Under the pieces are notes generated by a model. It searched no databases. It was not told the origin of the DNA and saw only the letters and a program-made list of their open reading frames with translations. This document shows, piece by piece, positions 24,895 through 36,434 of a DNA stretch of 64,000 bases (its first letter is position 1; every line of letters starts with the position of its first letter). The position numbers and the translations under genes were made by a program. Source of the DNA: Pisaster brevispinus (lineage: Eukaryota; Echinodermata; Asteroidea; Forcipulatida; Asteriidae); assembly GCA_023634235.1 (NCBI GenBank), contig JAMKCF010000007.1:17304592-17368591 (forward strand), in the 5' to 3' direction.

Positions 24895-25515
24895 CAAGTC
24901 AGACCAATTGTTGAGATGACCATTGCCAAAGAATCCAAGTCCAGTTATTTTCCAGACCTTATTAATGTATCTCCAATTTCATGGATACCTTTCAAAGCCA
25001 GATGTGGGACCCATTACTCTTATGACCTTCGACACAAGAATTCGAGCCCAGTTACTGACCATTCCCTATTTCTCCATTTTATAGACTATGTGCTGCCAGG
25101 TGTCAGATTAATCATTCTGATGACCATCGCCAAAAGAATCCTAACCCAGTTACTGACCACACATAATATGTCTTCTTCATAACGTCAACAACTTTCATCT
25201 AGGAGTCTTGATATAGGCTACTGTATGGTACTCTTAATATCTCCTCATTTTTTGTACTCTTTGCAGTCAGGGGTTGGACCTATTTTTCTGAAGGCCATCG
25301 CCAAAAGAACACAAATCCAGTTACTGACCGCTCCTTATATCTCTTGTATCATGTTAACTACTTTCATCAGGTAGTCTAGCTACTGAACTCTCTTTTTTGC
25401 ATCTCCGTTTTTATTTTGCAGTCAGGGATTGGACCCACTATTCTGATGGTCATCACCACACAAATCCAAGTCCAGTTACTGACCACTCATAATATCTCCT
25501 TCATGTTAACCATCT
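24895..25515. repeat. degenerate tandem repeat of about 150-210 bp
   Basis: 'gaccat(t/c)gccaaa(a)gaatcc' followed by 'cagttactgaccac' and 'atatctccttcat' recurs near 24915, 25120, 25297 and 25446. The 130-codon open frame at 24790-25182 lies across these units and has no recognisable domain, so I treat it as repeat-derived. Confidence 0.6.
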
Positions 25516-25519
25516 GATA

Positions 25520-26640
25520 ACTATTGCTAGAAAGAATCTAAGTCTATGTTTTGTTGCACTCTTACAATTCCCATGCGTTAAACAAATATCACATGTTCAA
25601 TCACATGAAAAGTTCAGTTGTAGCGATCAACTTTCACATTGAATGATTTGTGTTCAAGCAAACTACCTTATGAGTTTATGTTTTTGGGGATGTTTTTTGT
25701 CTTATAATAAATGGTTGATAACAATTTGTTTACACTGTACTAAACATGCCCTGAAAGAAGAATCTCTAACAGAAACTTTACACTTTGGGTAAACTATCAT
25801 TTTGATGATGACAAGATCTGTTTTATCCTAAACATTGAAGTTAACACTAACAACAACTTTTAGAATAATTTGCTTGACTCCTATGACCAGATTATATTCA
25901 AACATGATTTTCACTTCTTAAAAATAGTCATACTTTTTTCCCAGCAGACTTTCCAACTATCTAATAAACTGCTAGGCTTGTGTATTGTCTCACAACCGCA
26001 CATATAACTGTATCTACTGTGTAGAAGCGTTGTTGCAGACTGGCATAGGTTTATCTATCATTCCAAACCAGTGGATGATACTGACAAGTCGATTAGTAGA
26101 AGGGTTTTGGTAAGCATTGAAAAAAGAAACAATGACATTTCTATGAACTGTTTTTTCACTTGTTTAAATTGTGAAAAAAGAAATTTCCCAAAGTGTACAT
26201 CGTGGAGACTATAAGTAGAATGCCATCACTTAAACAAACCAAATTTTGTTATGAAGAACACAACATAATGGAATTTTTGTTTTATATAAATAAAACTAGT
26301 GCCAGTGTCTGCAGTCTAAACACTGCAACAAGACGATGTACTAAAACTATTATTTGAGTCAGTCATTTCAAATGTTCATTGAGTGATACAATATTGACAA
26401 CACAGGGCTTCTTCAGAAGTCAATACTGTTTAATTTTTGGCTTGAACAATAAGATAGTTGTTTGTTTATGTGTTGAAATTCACAAGTTATTTATGTCTAA
26501 TATAAAGTCTCAGTTTACTGATTCAGTTTCAGCACTGACAGAGTATCATTTCCTGTGTGGAAGTTCATTGAATTATATTTAATTTGTAATTGGAATATTT
26601 CCCTGACAAGGGCATTAATATCAAGTATCAGACATGCTGA
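25520..26640. other. non-coding stretch
   Basis: No supported feature; the 67-codon frame at 26379 shows no domain. Confidence 0.4.
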
Positions 26641-26649
26641 GAGTATCAA

Positions 26650-26753
26650 TGTCCCCACCCCCACGAGTTAAAAAAAGTACAAATTCATGCTTGGGTACAT
26701 AAGCCCTTAGCCCCCCACCAGCCCCTCAAATGAAAATGTCTGGTTGCGTCATT
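26650..26753 (+). mobile_element. decayed right-end fragment of the hAT family
   Basis: The right part reads 'cccctcaaatgaaaatgtct' then 'ggttgcgtcattt', closely matching the right end of the 17301-18051 element ('ccccccaaatgaaaatgtct' then 'agttacgccactg'). The upstream C-rich words also correspond. The terminus has several transitions, as expected for CpG decay. No left end was found. Confidence 0.65.
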
Positions 26754-26907
26754 TGTTTAATTCCAAGTTTAATTAATAAAAAACAAATAGAAAACCCCCT
26801 ATGCTTTTTGTTCTCAAACGGCTCGGATTACAGTTTCGGTACACTAGCATTCTTGTTAATACTCAGGTAGTATTCATGAATGATCATATGGAATTTACAG
26901 TAAGATC

Positions 26908-27076
26908 TGCCGTCGATTTCACCAAACTCTTCCTAACTTAGGATTAATCTTAGGACTTAGGACGAGTCCCAGCCTTGCACTGTAACATGTAAACCTTAAG
27001 ATTAATCTAAGTTAGGACTAGTTACTCGTCCTAACTCGAGATAGGATTAATCCTAGCGTTTCGTGAAATCGGCTGC
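26908..27076. mobile_element. palindromic MITE
   Basis: The left arm 'cgatttcaccaaactcttcctaa' corresponds to the reverse complement of the right arm ending 'cgtttcgtgaaatcgg'. Inside, 'ctaacttaggattaatctta' and 'taagattaatctaagttag' make an extended imperfect palindrome with repeated 'taggac' and 'attaatc' words. About 170 bp, non-coding and likely able to fold back on itself. Confidence 0.65.
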
Positions 27077-27079
27077 AGT

Positions 27080-28195
27080 CCTTTTTATAACATTCCAGTA
27101 GCTTTTTGCCAACGAAATGAACTTGAAACAGATTCTGAAAAAAAACCTTTTAGCTCTGTGGCTGCTGAGTTTTTGGCATGGTAATGAAACCATATGAAAC
27201 TGTATGAACTAATAATAACATTATACAAATATACTAAAGGCATGGTATGTCATTGGCTTTGGGAAGAGACTATTCCTTCTAATCCTCTAGCTTTCAAGAA
27301 ATGTAAACTAAATGTAATTTACTGATTCCATGTATGTTCCTTTTGTACATATTATGCCTGTTTCAAAGGCTAACGAAACTAAAATGAATACCGTCTTTTT
27401 TCAGCCTTCTCAGGTATCTTATATTTTTAAATCAGTTTGGATAAATCCATTATTAGTTTTACACCAACTATAGGCTTTCAGTTGAAGATACATGTACCAA
27501 ACACTTTTTGGAAAAGCCCTTTAACTACCATGTCTTTAAATACAAGTAAACATTACAGGAACACAGTTAGACTGAATGGTTTGATGACTAGACACATAAA
27601 ATCAATGTCAAAATTGAGGTATACATGTAAAGACATGTATAAATGTAATTTTATGGATTGGTTCAGTTTGTGATACCAGAAGTTACTCTGAGTGCTAAAT
27701 GGAATAAGTCGTTGACCAAAGTCTTATCATGAAGAAATAACGTAAGCTGAATTGAAACTGCATGAAGCTATTGAAATTTTCTAAATTAAAAAAAGGGATT
27801 TGAAGTAGTTATGAAAACTGTTGTCAACACTGCCCGTGTGTTTCTTTGACAATTGTTGAATATCAAATTCAAAGATAAGATCAGCCTGGAAGATTTACAA
27901 ATGTTCATTGCATCCACAGTTATTTTCAGAGCTATACTTCCCAAAAGAAGAAGTTTCCTTTAAAAAACAAAGATTGTTTTCTGGTTATTGGGGGTTTATT
28001 TAGTGCTAAAACACAATCATGACTTTAAAAAATTAGTGTTAAACAGAAAGTTTTGTTTTGACCCTATTTCATCTTCAGGAATTGAATTGTTAAAGCTGTA
28101 GAGAGTCTACATGTACCTGTACAGTCCTAATTGGTTAAAAAGTATTTAAAAAATCATATCAGGTACAATCACGTGACACATGTGAAATAATCCTC
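27080..28195. other. non-coding stretch
   Basis: No gene or repeat stands out in this interval. Confidence 0.4.
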
Positions 28196-28204
28196 AGGAT
28201 ATCA

Positions 28205-28385
28205 GGTTTAAAGGCAGAGGTGAAGGTTGAAGGCAAAGCAATGCCTCAACAACAAATAGATATATAAGGAAGATGGACTTGTAGTGGTGAGGGTTGAAGG
28301 CAAAGTAGAGCCTCAACATTCTGTAAGATCAAGAAGAAAGAAGTACAGATGGTTGTGATTGTTGAAGGCAAAGTAGCGCCTCTCT
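28205..28385. repeat. three spaced copies of a 'gttgaaggcaaag' unit
   Basis: 'ggttgaaggcaaagcaatgcctcaac', 'ggttgaaggcaaagtagagcctcaac' and 'tgttgaaggcaaagtagcgcctc' occur near 28227, 28288 and 28357. The spacing of about 61-69 bp suggests a small tandem array. Confidence 0.65.
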
Positions 28386-28617
28386 TTGCGGAGGAAGTGG
28401 GGAAGGACACTTTCAGAGATTCTGGTGAAAGTGCATGTCTTCATTGTATTGAAAAGTCACATATACATAATTCATGTACAAAGTTCTTAAATCTTTGTCC
28501 TCAAATTGTTCACTGACTTTTTGATCACTTTGATAATTAAACTAAGAATGAGGCCAATGCTTCTGTTTGCTGCTCTGCATCACATGACCCTCGGATCACA
28601 TGGATCAATACTGCAAC

Positions 28618-28768
28618 TGTTTCAAATGGCTTTCAACTGTGTCAAATGGATCAACAGCAGTGTCAAATGGACCACAAATGTGTCAAATGGACTGCAACTG
28701 TGTCAAATGGACCAACAGTTTTGTCAGATGGATGCAAAATGTGTCAAATGGATCACAACTGTGTCATT
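28618..28768. repeat. short minisatellite of about 19-23 bp
   Basis: 'gtgtcaaatgga(c/t)' recurs about seven times with slightly varying spacing. Overlapping open frames reflect the lack of stops in the unit. Confidence 0.8.
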
Positions 28769-28879
28769 TTAAGGTCATGATAATCTCTTTCAAATATTTA
28801 GGTTGGAAAGAACATGTTGTTCCCATGAAATTAATAACATTTCAAAAGTCTTTGAATTTAGGACAAGAAGGGGCTTGAG

Positions 28880-30570
28880 TTGAGTTCCAGCCAGATCATT
28901 ATGAGAAAGAAGATCCAGAGAGAACATCTAGGTCAGTGGCTTGAGTATAATAGAAGGGACAGCATCAGGTTATTTGTATCGCTGACCCCAAGATAATGAA
29001 CTCAGTTGGACAAGTGGTCCGAGAAATGCCACGGATGAGTTTATAACTACAGAGGATCAAGAAAATGATAGAAAAGATGGTGTGGTGTCAAGATCGGGAC
29101 CTAACCAACCACTGAATCAAAACTCTGTTTTTTTGAAGAGGAGAACCCTTTCCTCAATAGTTTTTATTTAATACATGTGCAAATTTTGTCAATTTTGTTT
29201 ACCACATTTTAATGAAAACAAACCGACAATGGTTTGTTGGTTGCAACAAATGCTATTCTCCTGACAAAAACTTTACTCTTTGCGTTGATTTGTACTGGCT
29301 TTGATAATTTTCATGGTCAATTGTTCCCTAAAAAGTCCTGCAATTTGTCTACACTTATCATTTCTACAGGTTAAAAATTATGTCAACTGTTGTTGACACA
29401 GCGTATACAATTTGTCTTGAGTACATTGTGAGGAGCACAAGATGTTAAATCCATCCTCAATTCCAATGAAACGAAACCCACACCAAACTTAAAATACCTG
29501 GACTTCCCAGAGGCTCAGGTTGTCATATAAACCTTATACATTGGCAAAGGAGAAATTTTTTACTTTTTACTTTTTGGAGATCAAAATAACAATATCTTAT
29601 TTTATTTTTTATTGCATAACATCAAACGGTCTGCCTCAACATTGATCATTAATAACAAGACTTTCCCATTGAATGAGTCCATGTACAATGTACATCAGCT
29701 TTATGGCATGCTTTCGAGCTATGACTGATGTCACTTAGTAGCAGACTCAAAACTAATTTAGACCATTCTTCAATTCAGTCACAGACACATTATTCTGCCT
29801 ATCAACCATTATTATAAAGGGTTGTGTTATCACGGTGGTATTTTCAGAAAAGACACTGCTTTTGATTGAACTGAGCGTGCAATATTTAATCTGAGATAAT
29901 ATTGTTCATCTCTACTGGACAATGTATGCTCTTAAAAACTCACCCATTACAAGCATAGTAGAAAACTGGCTGCAATAATAATCAAGTTATTTTACATAAA
30001 ACGATAGATATTTTGATCATCTCATTCAGAGATGAAATAATATTTGTTTAAAAATCACAGCTATATGTTTAGCTGTTACCATCACAAATGAACAAAATAC
30101 ATGTAAATGTACATAATTATTGTAACAATACCAACAAGTATGTCAAATACCACATGCTCAAGAGTTAATGCTCAGGAGCATTAAGTTTGTTTGCATGGAC
30201 TGTGATACTGAGAACCTTCAAGTGATTCTCTTAAATGCTAATTGGAAGTTTCCAGGTTGTCAGTGACTAATTAAGGATTGGACCTTTGTTTTATTTCCTA
30301 AAATGCAATCTTATGGTTGGGTGTAGACAGCAATAGTTTATTTCACTGAACACCATATTTTATATTATCTTGTATTATGATGATCTGAACAAAAACTTTG
30401 CATTAATTGGATATTTTTAAATTGTAAATCCTGTGTTTAGACCAATGAATGGAGTATCTCATTTCAAAGTGTACACTTATCTGACTTGTTCAGATCTTTG
30501 TAAGATGTTTGCACTTCTAGATCCTTATTTTCTTATCACTGTGGAGAAAACTAAACCATGTAAACTCACC
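28880..30570. other. non-coding stretch
   Basis: Nothing I can support as a gene, RNA or mobile element. Confidence 0.4.
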
Positions 30571-30763
30571 TATTGAGATTTAGGCTGAAGAGGTCTTTAA
30601 TGACATCAAACAGGGCCTACAGTGTGGTGCTGAAATTGATCACTGTCAACCCTCTTTCATAAGAACTGCACAATCATTGTCCAAGGCTGTTGCAGAATAT
30701 CCAGGCTACTGTGACATCGATGAGTAGTGAAGAGATTCCCTTCTAATGGCTCATCAGGCTCAC
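30571..30763 (-). other. exon-like segment, non-coding or uncertain
   Basis: On the minus strand the segment is bounded by an acceptor-like ttttgattgcag (ending at 30764) and a strong donor-like GTGAGTTT after 'aatag'. No frame is open across its whole length; the longest runs about 33 codons from the left edge. If real, it would be an untranslated exon or the exon holding a stop codon. Confidence 0.2.
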
Positions 30764-30934
30764 TGCAATCAAAAAATAAAAACAGGTTCATATTAAAAAA
30801 TTATATGAAATATAAATGCTGTGATAAAAAAATAAAAAACCAAAAAACAAATACCTTGGATAAGAAAGTTATACTCACGTCAATGTATTTAAAAGTTGTG
30901 TATTGTTGCATTTAGATCAGGGCCATAATTGTCT

Positions 30935-31072
30935 GGTATGCTGCGTGCAACGCTGGTCCACGACATGCCTTCGCATAGTATTCTGTGCGCAACACTGGTT
31001 TACAATAATCAATGGCTTATCTTTTATCCGTAAGCCGTTGGTTATTGTGAACCAGCGTTGCGCGCAGCATAC
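30935..31072. repeat. long hairpin with a third partial arm
   Basis: The arms 30978-31018 and 31031-31072 are inverted copies of each other, about 41 bp with a loop near 12 nt. A third, partial copy of the right arm in inverted orientation lies at 30935-30960 (ggtatgctgcgtgcaacgct). The mismatches are transitions, mostly at CpG or giving G-U pairs. Probably a fold-back transposon remnant. Confidence 0.75.
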
Positions 31073-31621
31073 CATTGATACAAGCGACGGCGGCCATTTT
31101 TGTTATCGGAAGGCGACGATTCTGAATAACGATGGGAATTTATCATTTTTTGCACCTTTTTTTTTGCGGAGTGGATTTTCTGGACCCACCCCGAGCTCAC
31201 TGTGAAAACAATGAATAGATAGAGCCTAATTTTGGCGAGCTCCGTTTTCAAAAGAGAAGTCCAGGTGCATAAACGTGAAGGGGAAAAAGTTTTGAATAGG
31301 ATTTTGTACATGATGACCTATGAGGGTCGGGGACACGATAGAGGAACGAACCGAATAGTTCTAGGAGTAACCTGTGACCACCTTGAGCAAGACTGTGTGG
31401 TGACAGCAAATTTTTTCTCTCATTGATTGGTTAAGGTAAGCACATGACTAAAAACATGTCCAGTTCACCAGTTTCTGGTAATGTGCAAATAATTATCTTT
31501 GAATGACAGAAGAACATTAACCTTATGCTGGGCGGTTATGCTCACATGCAAGTAAAACACAACATAAAAGGCAAAAAATGGATGTGGGTGGAAAGGCAAC
31601 TATAATAAATATAATAATGTC

Positions 31622-31646
31622 ATTGTCAATACCCCCCCCCCCCCCC
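31622..31646. repeat. poly-C tract
   Basis: An uninterrupted C-run of about 17-18 bases following 'caata'. Simple repeat. Confidence 0.9.
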
Positions 31647-31996
31647 TTACAAAAAACAACAACAGTTTGCATTATTAATTAGCGTAGTAGAAAAACAATC
31701 ATTTGGCAATGACGTTAAAGAGCTGACACCCACATGTAACACTCAACCGCAGACTTTGCTAGCTATAATAATAAATAGGCCTACACTTACTAACCACGTT
31801 ATCCCGCAACTGCCATTTTATTCCACCATGCTTCGGGGAAGCTGCTCACAATGTGGACATTTTCAGGTTTTAATATCCAACTTTTACGGGGAAAACTAGG
31901 CTCATTCAAAGCTTGAATGCTACCTGTTCAGTTTCTTTGTGTTTTCATTTTTCATGGGCTGTTTAAATACGACTTATGAATCAAAATTGTTCTTAC

Positions 31997-32024
31997 CTTT
32001 CCGATCGAAATACAGAGACGCCAT
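31997..32024 (-). CDS. possible first coding exon with CRE-containing promoter
   Basis: On the minus strand a T-tract on the plus strand gives an A-run followed by ATGGCG at 32024, reading Met-Ala-Ser-Leu-Tyr-Phe-Asp-Arg-Lys and ending one base into the next codon at a strong donor, GGAAAG|GTAAGA (31997/31996). A perfect TGACGTCA lies 29 bp upstream of the ATG. The AAGATGGC context is common at TATA-less animal promoters. The frame is very short and I found no following exon, so this is a candidate only. Confidence 0.3.
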
Positions 32025-32052
32025 CTTTTTTTTTTTTTTGGTGAATGTCTCG

Positions 32053-32060
32053 TGACGTCA
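32053..32060. promoter_or_regulatory. CRE palindrome TGACGTCA
   Basis: A perfect consensus for CREB/ATF-type bZIP factors, 29 bp upstream of the candidate minus-strand start at 32024. Unlike the other copies in this window it lies outside the recognised repeat domains. Confidence 0.4.
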
Positions 32061-33502
32061 TGTTCACTCGTGACTGTGTGACGACATGCATTTTCATCTA
32101 TTTGCATACTGTGAGACAAAATATCTCACTGCAATTATTGATTTTTATGAAAAAACACTAATGATTTTATCTTTGCTAATTCCCTGAACCAAAATAACCA
32201 GCTCTAATATTTTAGCATTGGCTTACATCAATCAGTTTTTTTCGCCAGAGAACTAAAATGTTATTTTTGCTGGATTAAGGGATTTTAAAATAAGATCGTA
32301 TGATGCTAGAAAATTTTGCAGATTTTGAGTATCTTAACTTAAAACAAAAGTTTTTTCCCACCGTGTTGTATTTCTTTATCCTAATTTGTTTGTTAATATT
32401 TATTTTTTTGTTATCCAAAAAGAACTGATATTCTTTTTGAAAATGACATGGATAAAAAATGTCGCTGCTTATTTTTCTAATTAACGCATAAAAGGGGTTA
32501 GGCTTATCCACACAGCGGCCATTTAATTCCTAAGGCTAGATAAATTCGAGCTTAGGACCCTCAAAATCTATGATATTTAATAAAATCATAATAAAACAGT
32601 ACATCTTTTGGTTTGAACCCGGAATCTTAAAGTCTGCAGCTTTCAAAATACTCCAAAAAGTCAAAGTTTGTTATCCCAAAATAACACAGTTGGACTCAAC
32701 TGGCTTTAGTTTAATTTTTCTCCAAATAAACCCAATTGTAAATTTTCAACTACAACCAAAATTAAGTTTTTACCCAAGAAGAAAGGGGAAACCTACACTT
32801 AAATTGGCTGAGTGCAGAGAGTCCACTGTGTAGCAATGAACATTATTAATATTTGTGTACCGGGGTAATTCACCGAGAGTTATTCACTAATAGGCCTAGG
32901 CATAGATGTGAACTTAGTGGTGTGATAGGGATATATGTATCAGTTTGCATGGCCATCACTTCTGCAGGTAGTAGGCCCACTACTCAGACAGTTTCTTGTT
33001 TTATAAATCATTACGCTACACTATTTGATAAGCAGCTGCATATTTAATGAGCGTTTCAAATTCCACGCGCCCTGCGTTATTTTTGGACGTGAGTTGGCAC
33101 GCGCGCACATACAGCAGGTGTGCCCTTTTTTGGTTTGTTACTGGGCAGGCTGTGCGTGCAGTGTCAAAATGTGACTTTTCACGACCCTGCGTCTTTAACT
33201 TTTTCCTGCGTTCTTTTAACTTCTTCCTGCGTTGCTATTTTAACGAAATTGCTGGTCATCTACCTTTTTGAAATGACATTTTTTACGAAAGTAAATTTTA
33301 CTTTAGGCCATAATTTCTAAATTTAGGCCCTCTATTATAGCATTAAAGCAATAATGGTTCCTAAAATCAACGGTAGGTCTATCTCTCTCAAAATTATTAG
33401 AAACTTCTTTATATATTACACAATGGATTGCTGACTTCCAAATCTGCAGAGGGGAAACTTTTTTGTTAAAGATTATGGGAGCGACGACCTTCTTTACATA
33501 GA

Positions 33503-33656
33503 ATTTGCATATTTGTTGTGCAAGCAGACGATATATTTTTTGTACCGTTATGCAAATGAGTGAATGGCACCTTGGATGTCGTCATACAACACGTAAACAC
33601 GCCTGCGCCTTGAAGAAACAACAATGGCGTTGGATTTCTATTGGAGTTAGAAAAGG
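33503..33656 (+). promoter_or_regulatory. possible octamer-TATA promoter and untranslated first exon
   Basis: An inverted pair of octamers, ATTTGCAT at 33503-33510 and ATGCAAAT at 33550-33557, flanks a TATA-like 'gatatatttttt' near 33526. About 100 bp further a GAAAAG|GTAAGG donor-like site follows a short frame (ATGGCG..., eight codons then stop). This could be a promoter with a non-coding first exon. No downstream exon was recognised. Confidence 0.25.
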
Positions 33657-33829
33657 TAAGGAGATAACTTTGATTCAAAAGTCTTTTTTTTTTGGTCAGC
33701 CCATGAAACCTAGAAACACGCAGAACATAGACATGTGATATTCAAGCTTTAACTTAGCCTAGTATTTTTGAAAAAAATTGGCTTCCAAAGTCAAATAATG
33801 ATCAAGGTTGTGGCACCTTCCACCGTAGA

Positions 33830-35010
33830 CCCACTTTTGTGGCCAAGGAAGTGGGGCTATCCAACCCCAAAACAATTCACTTTGACATGTTTGAAGAAGC
33901 AATAGAGGCAGAACCACCGAGCCTGATATCTCTCATTCAGCATCTCACATGCTGTAGTCATGCCTCGCCAGGCTTTCACCTGGACAGCAACCTCAACCAA
34001 AGTTCAAACCAATTTATGTGTTTGTGTGTAAAGCAAATATGAGGTAAATTCTCAACTGCACGGCAAAAGAGGGCTGCATGCATTTGGCCCTGAGGACATT
34101 GACACTGTTCTTGCCATGGTCCTAAATGTAGTATGAAAAAGTTTTTTGTAATCTGCACTTCTGTTAGCACTTTCGAATTTTGTTTACTGCTTGTACCACA
34201 AGAAAATGATCAAAGCTTTCACGCAAGGGATGAGTGAACCACCAATAACACTTTTACAATCCTGTTCATAATTATTTCAAATTCAAATGACTCTACCATC
34301 ATGCAAAGCCCCATGCCTGCAAGACTTGAACACATCTTGGCATACATTTTTAACTGACTTGCTCTGACAAACAACATTTTAGTTAAGCAGCTTTACCACT
34401 GCTTGAAATGGTAGGTTTTCTTAAACTTGTGTCACCTGGTCTTGAAATAGAGTTGGCATCATCAAAACTTGTTCAGTCACTTCCATTCAGTCTAATGTGC
34501 AATCAAAGAGACATACACATTCTAAAACTAGTATTAGCAGTGGAGGGAAGTACAAAATAAGCAATTCCAGTGCTGCCCAGATGTCTTTCAGCATGATGTA
34601 CAATTTTAGTGTTCACCTTGAATGCATTTGATCCAAGCAGTTGAGGAAAATTGGAATTAAAATTTTTTTCAAAACCATGTGTACTTTTAAAACCTGGAAC
34701 TCATTATGCAGTGAACTAAGGCACTTTCAGTCTAAAAGGAAACCTCAGTGCAAATTGGAATGGAAAGCTTGGACCTTGCAGCATGCATGAGATTTCTCAG
34801 GCTTCGTTCCTGATTCAGAATTTTCATACATTTTCTCTGCTAATTTACAAATCACTGCTAACCTAAAGTGATGGATATCCTGTATATTCCCAAAAGTCCC
34901 TTAAACAATTAGCAGTAAATGAACACATACATTTTAAGGATCAAATTCTCATTTATCAATCTTTACATGGCACATCTCTTAGATCAACCAGGGTTCAATA
35001 CATCTAAGTG
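33830..35010. other. non-coding stretch with old dispersed repeats
   Basis: The part from about 34140 to 34400 resembles 39440-39990 through shared phrases: 'tagcactttcg(a)atttt', 'gatc(a/g)(a/g)agctttc' and 'catgcaaa(g/a)ccccat'. Both are probably copies of one ancient element. No gene recognised. Confidence 0.35.
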
Positions 35011-35014
35011 TTTC

Positions 35015-35215
35015 TTGAAGGCGGCTTTGCCCTACAAACGCCATGCTCCTCAACATCCCTCAATCCAAACACACTTTGGGAGACCATTCTTTTTAACATC
35101 AGGACTGTCTTTCTGAAATACTCTTCCACTGAACCTAAGACTGGTAGAGACTCTCTCAAGCATCAATACTAACTTGAAAACAGATTGGTTTAGTCTTGGC
35201 TTTAAGTGCCGTCAT
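35015..35215 (+). pseudogene. decayed C-terminal tail of a CR1/L2-like retrotransposon protein
   Basis: From about 35118 the plus strand reads (stop)-NTLPLNLRLVETLSSINTNLKTD-type residues, and upstream 'TLGDHSF' in another frame. This matches the family hallmark near the end of many CR1/L2/jockey-like polyproteins, where a GxRSF motif is followed by LWNxLPxxIR and FKxxLKTxLF; the intact element at 56210 has the same arrangement. Stops and frame changes show that it is dead. Only about 200 bp of the 3' end is recognisable. Confidence 0.5.
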
Positions 35216-35951
35216 TAGCAGAGTTCTTTTTCAATGCGAAATCAACAAAATTCTGACAGACATGGTGCAATGAACTTTAGAAGAGTTTTATTTTTTTCTT
35301 TGAAGTTTTTAATTATAATTTTTTTTTAGCAGAGTTTTTGTTGTAATGGTACCATCTAGGGATATATAAGTTATAACTCAGAAATTAAGTGAACCAAATA
35401 TTAAAACACAATTCGGAAAACACTGGGTGTGTTCTTCATCTGGGCCTGCTGTACACGCCCTCTATGTCAGCTTGTCACATAAAAGTTGCAAAAGTATGTG
35501 GCAAAGATTACCATATTGACCAATGGGAAAGCATAACAACAAAACATGACCTTGTGCACTGTTATGCCTCGTCTGAACTTGAGCAGATACTGATGTACTC
35601 AATTCCCTATTTCCCTATTTCGCTAATTCTCTATTCCCTATTTGAAGGTTCTTGGCCATCTGTTGGCTTTGTTTACAAGAGAAAGAGGGAGAGAGCTCTT
35701 AAGAAAACCAAATGGCCGCCCAGAAAGATTGCTGCTGAAACTATGTGCATGTAGCACAACATGTTTGCACTAGTTCTACACAGGATTGGAATAGAGTTTT
35801 TACAAAGTGAGTCATTCTGTTTCATCTCACTGCAGTCATTTCTTTGTATTTAGTTATCAACATTTTTACTTTAGCAGAGGAGAGCTTAAAATTAGTTTGT
35901 TTTCTAAACCACTCTAATCCACCTAATTCATATCAGATTTTCCAATAAATG

Positions 35952-36434
35952 TCAAACTGGGCTTAGGGATATAACATAGGGTTGTAAAAATAAGTTACAA
36001 TAATTGAAATGGATGGGACAGCTCATAACCAGACTACTGGGACTTTTGAGGCTTTGGTTAGTGAAACCCAAAGACAAACACATCAATGCAATATATCCTA
36101 AACGTGGATATCCTATTATGGTTTCTAAGACAAGTAAACTAGGTATGAAGTATACTGTTACTCTAACTTTTGCCGGAAAACTTCTTCCACAAACTTGTTT
36201 TTTAGTCTGGCATGCACGCTTAGTATAGCCCCCTCCTATGCTTGGTACAAGCAAAACTTCAAAGATAATGGTTTGTTTACCTGATTTATGCCCGTAGCAA
36301 CCATCAGAAAGACCAAGTTGTGTGAACTTTGAGCTGCTTACAAAATCCACCCCAAGTCTTATTAGATTCAAGACAAAAAAAATACTGTGATCACACCGAG
36401 AACACACTTTGGTACAACAGTGACAAGTGTACAT
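35952..36434 (-). other. unexplained 160-codon open frame, doubtful
   Basis: This is the longest open frame in the window after the retrotransposon. Its composition is not clearly protein-like and I recognise no domain. A donor-like ATCAG|GTAAAC lies inside it near 36282. Adjacent DNA is repetitive, so I lean towards a chance frame. Confidence 0.15.

Noticed and set aside
24790..25182. 130-codon plus-strand frame
   Set aside because: It runs through a degenerate tandem repeat and shows no recognisable domain.
20330..32620. tRNA B-box-like phrases such as 'ggtttgaacc'
   Set aside because: At 20.3-21.3 kb they are the palindromic core of a repeat, and at 32608 no A-box or cloverleaf fits. I found no convincing tRNA, rRNA or snRNA gene.
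35389..35754. 121-codon plus-strand frame
   Set aside because: It contains a 'ccctattt' low-complexity stretch and no recognisable protein motif; no supporting splice sites or neighbours.
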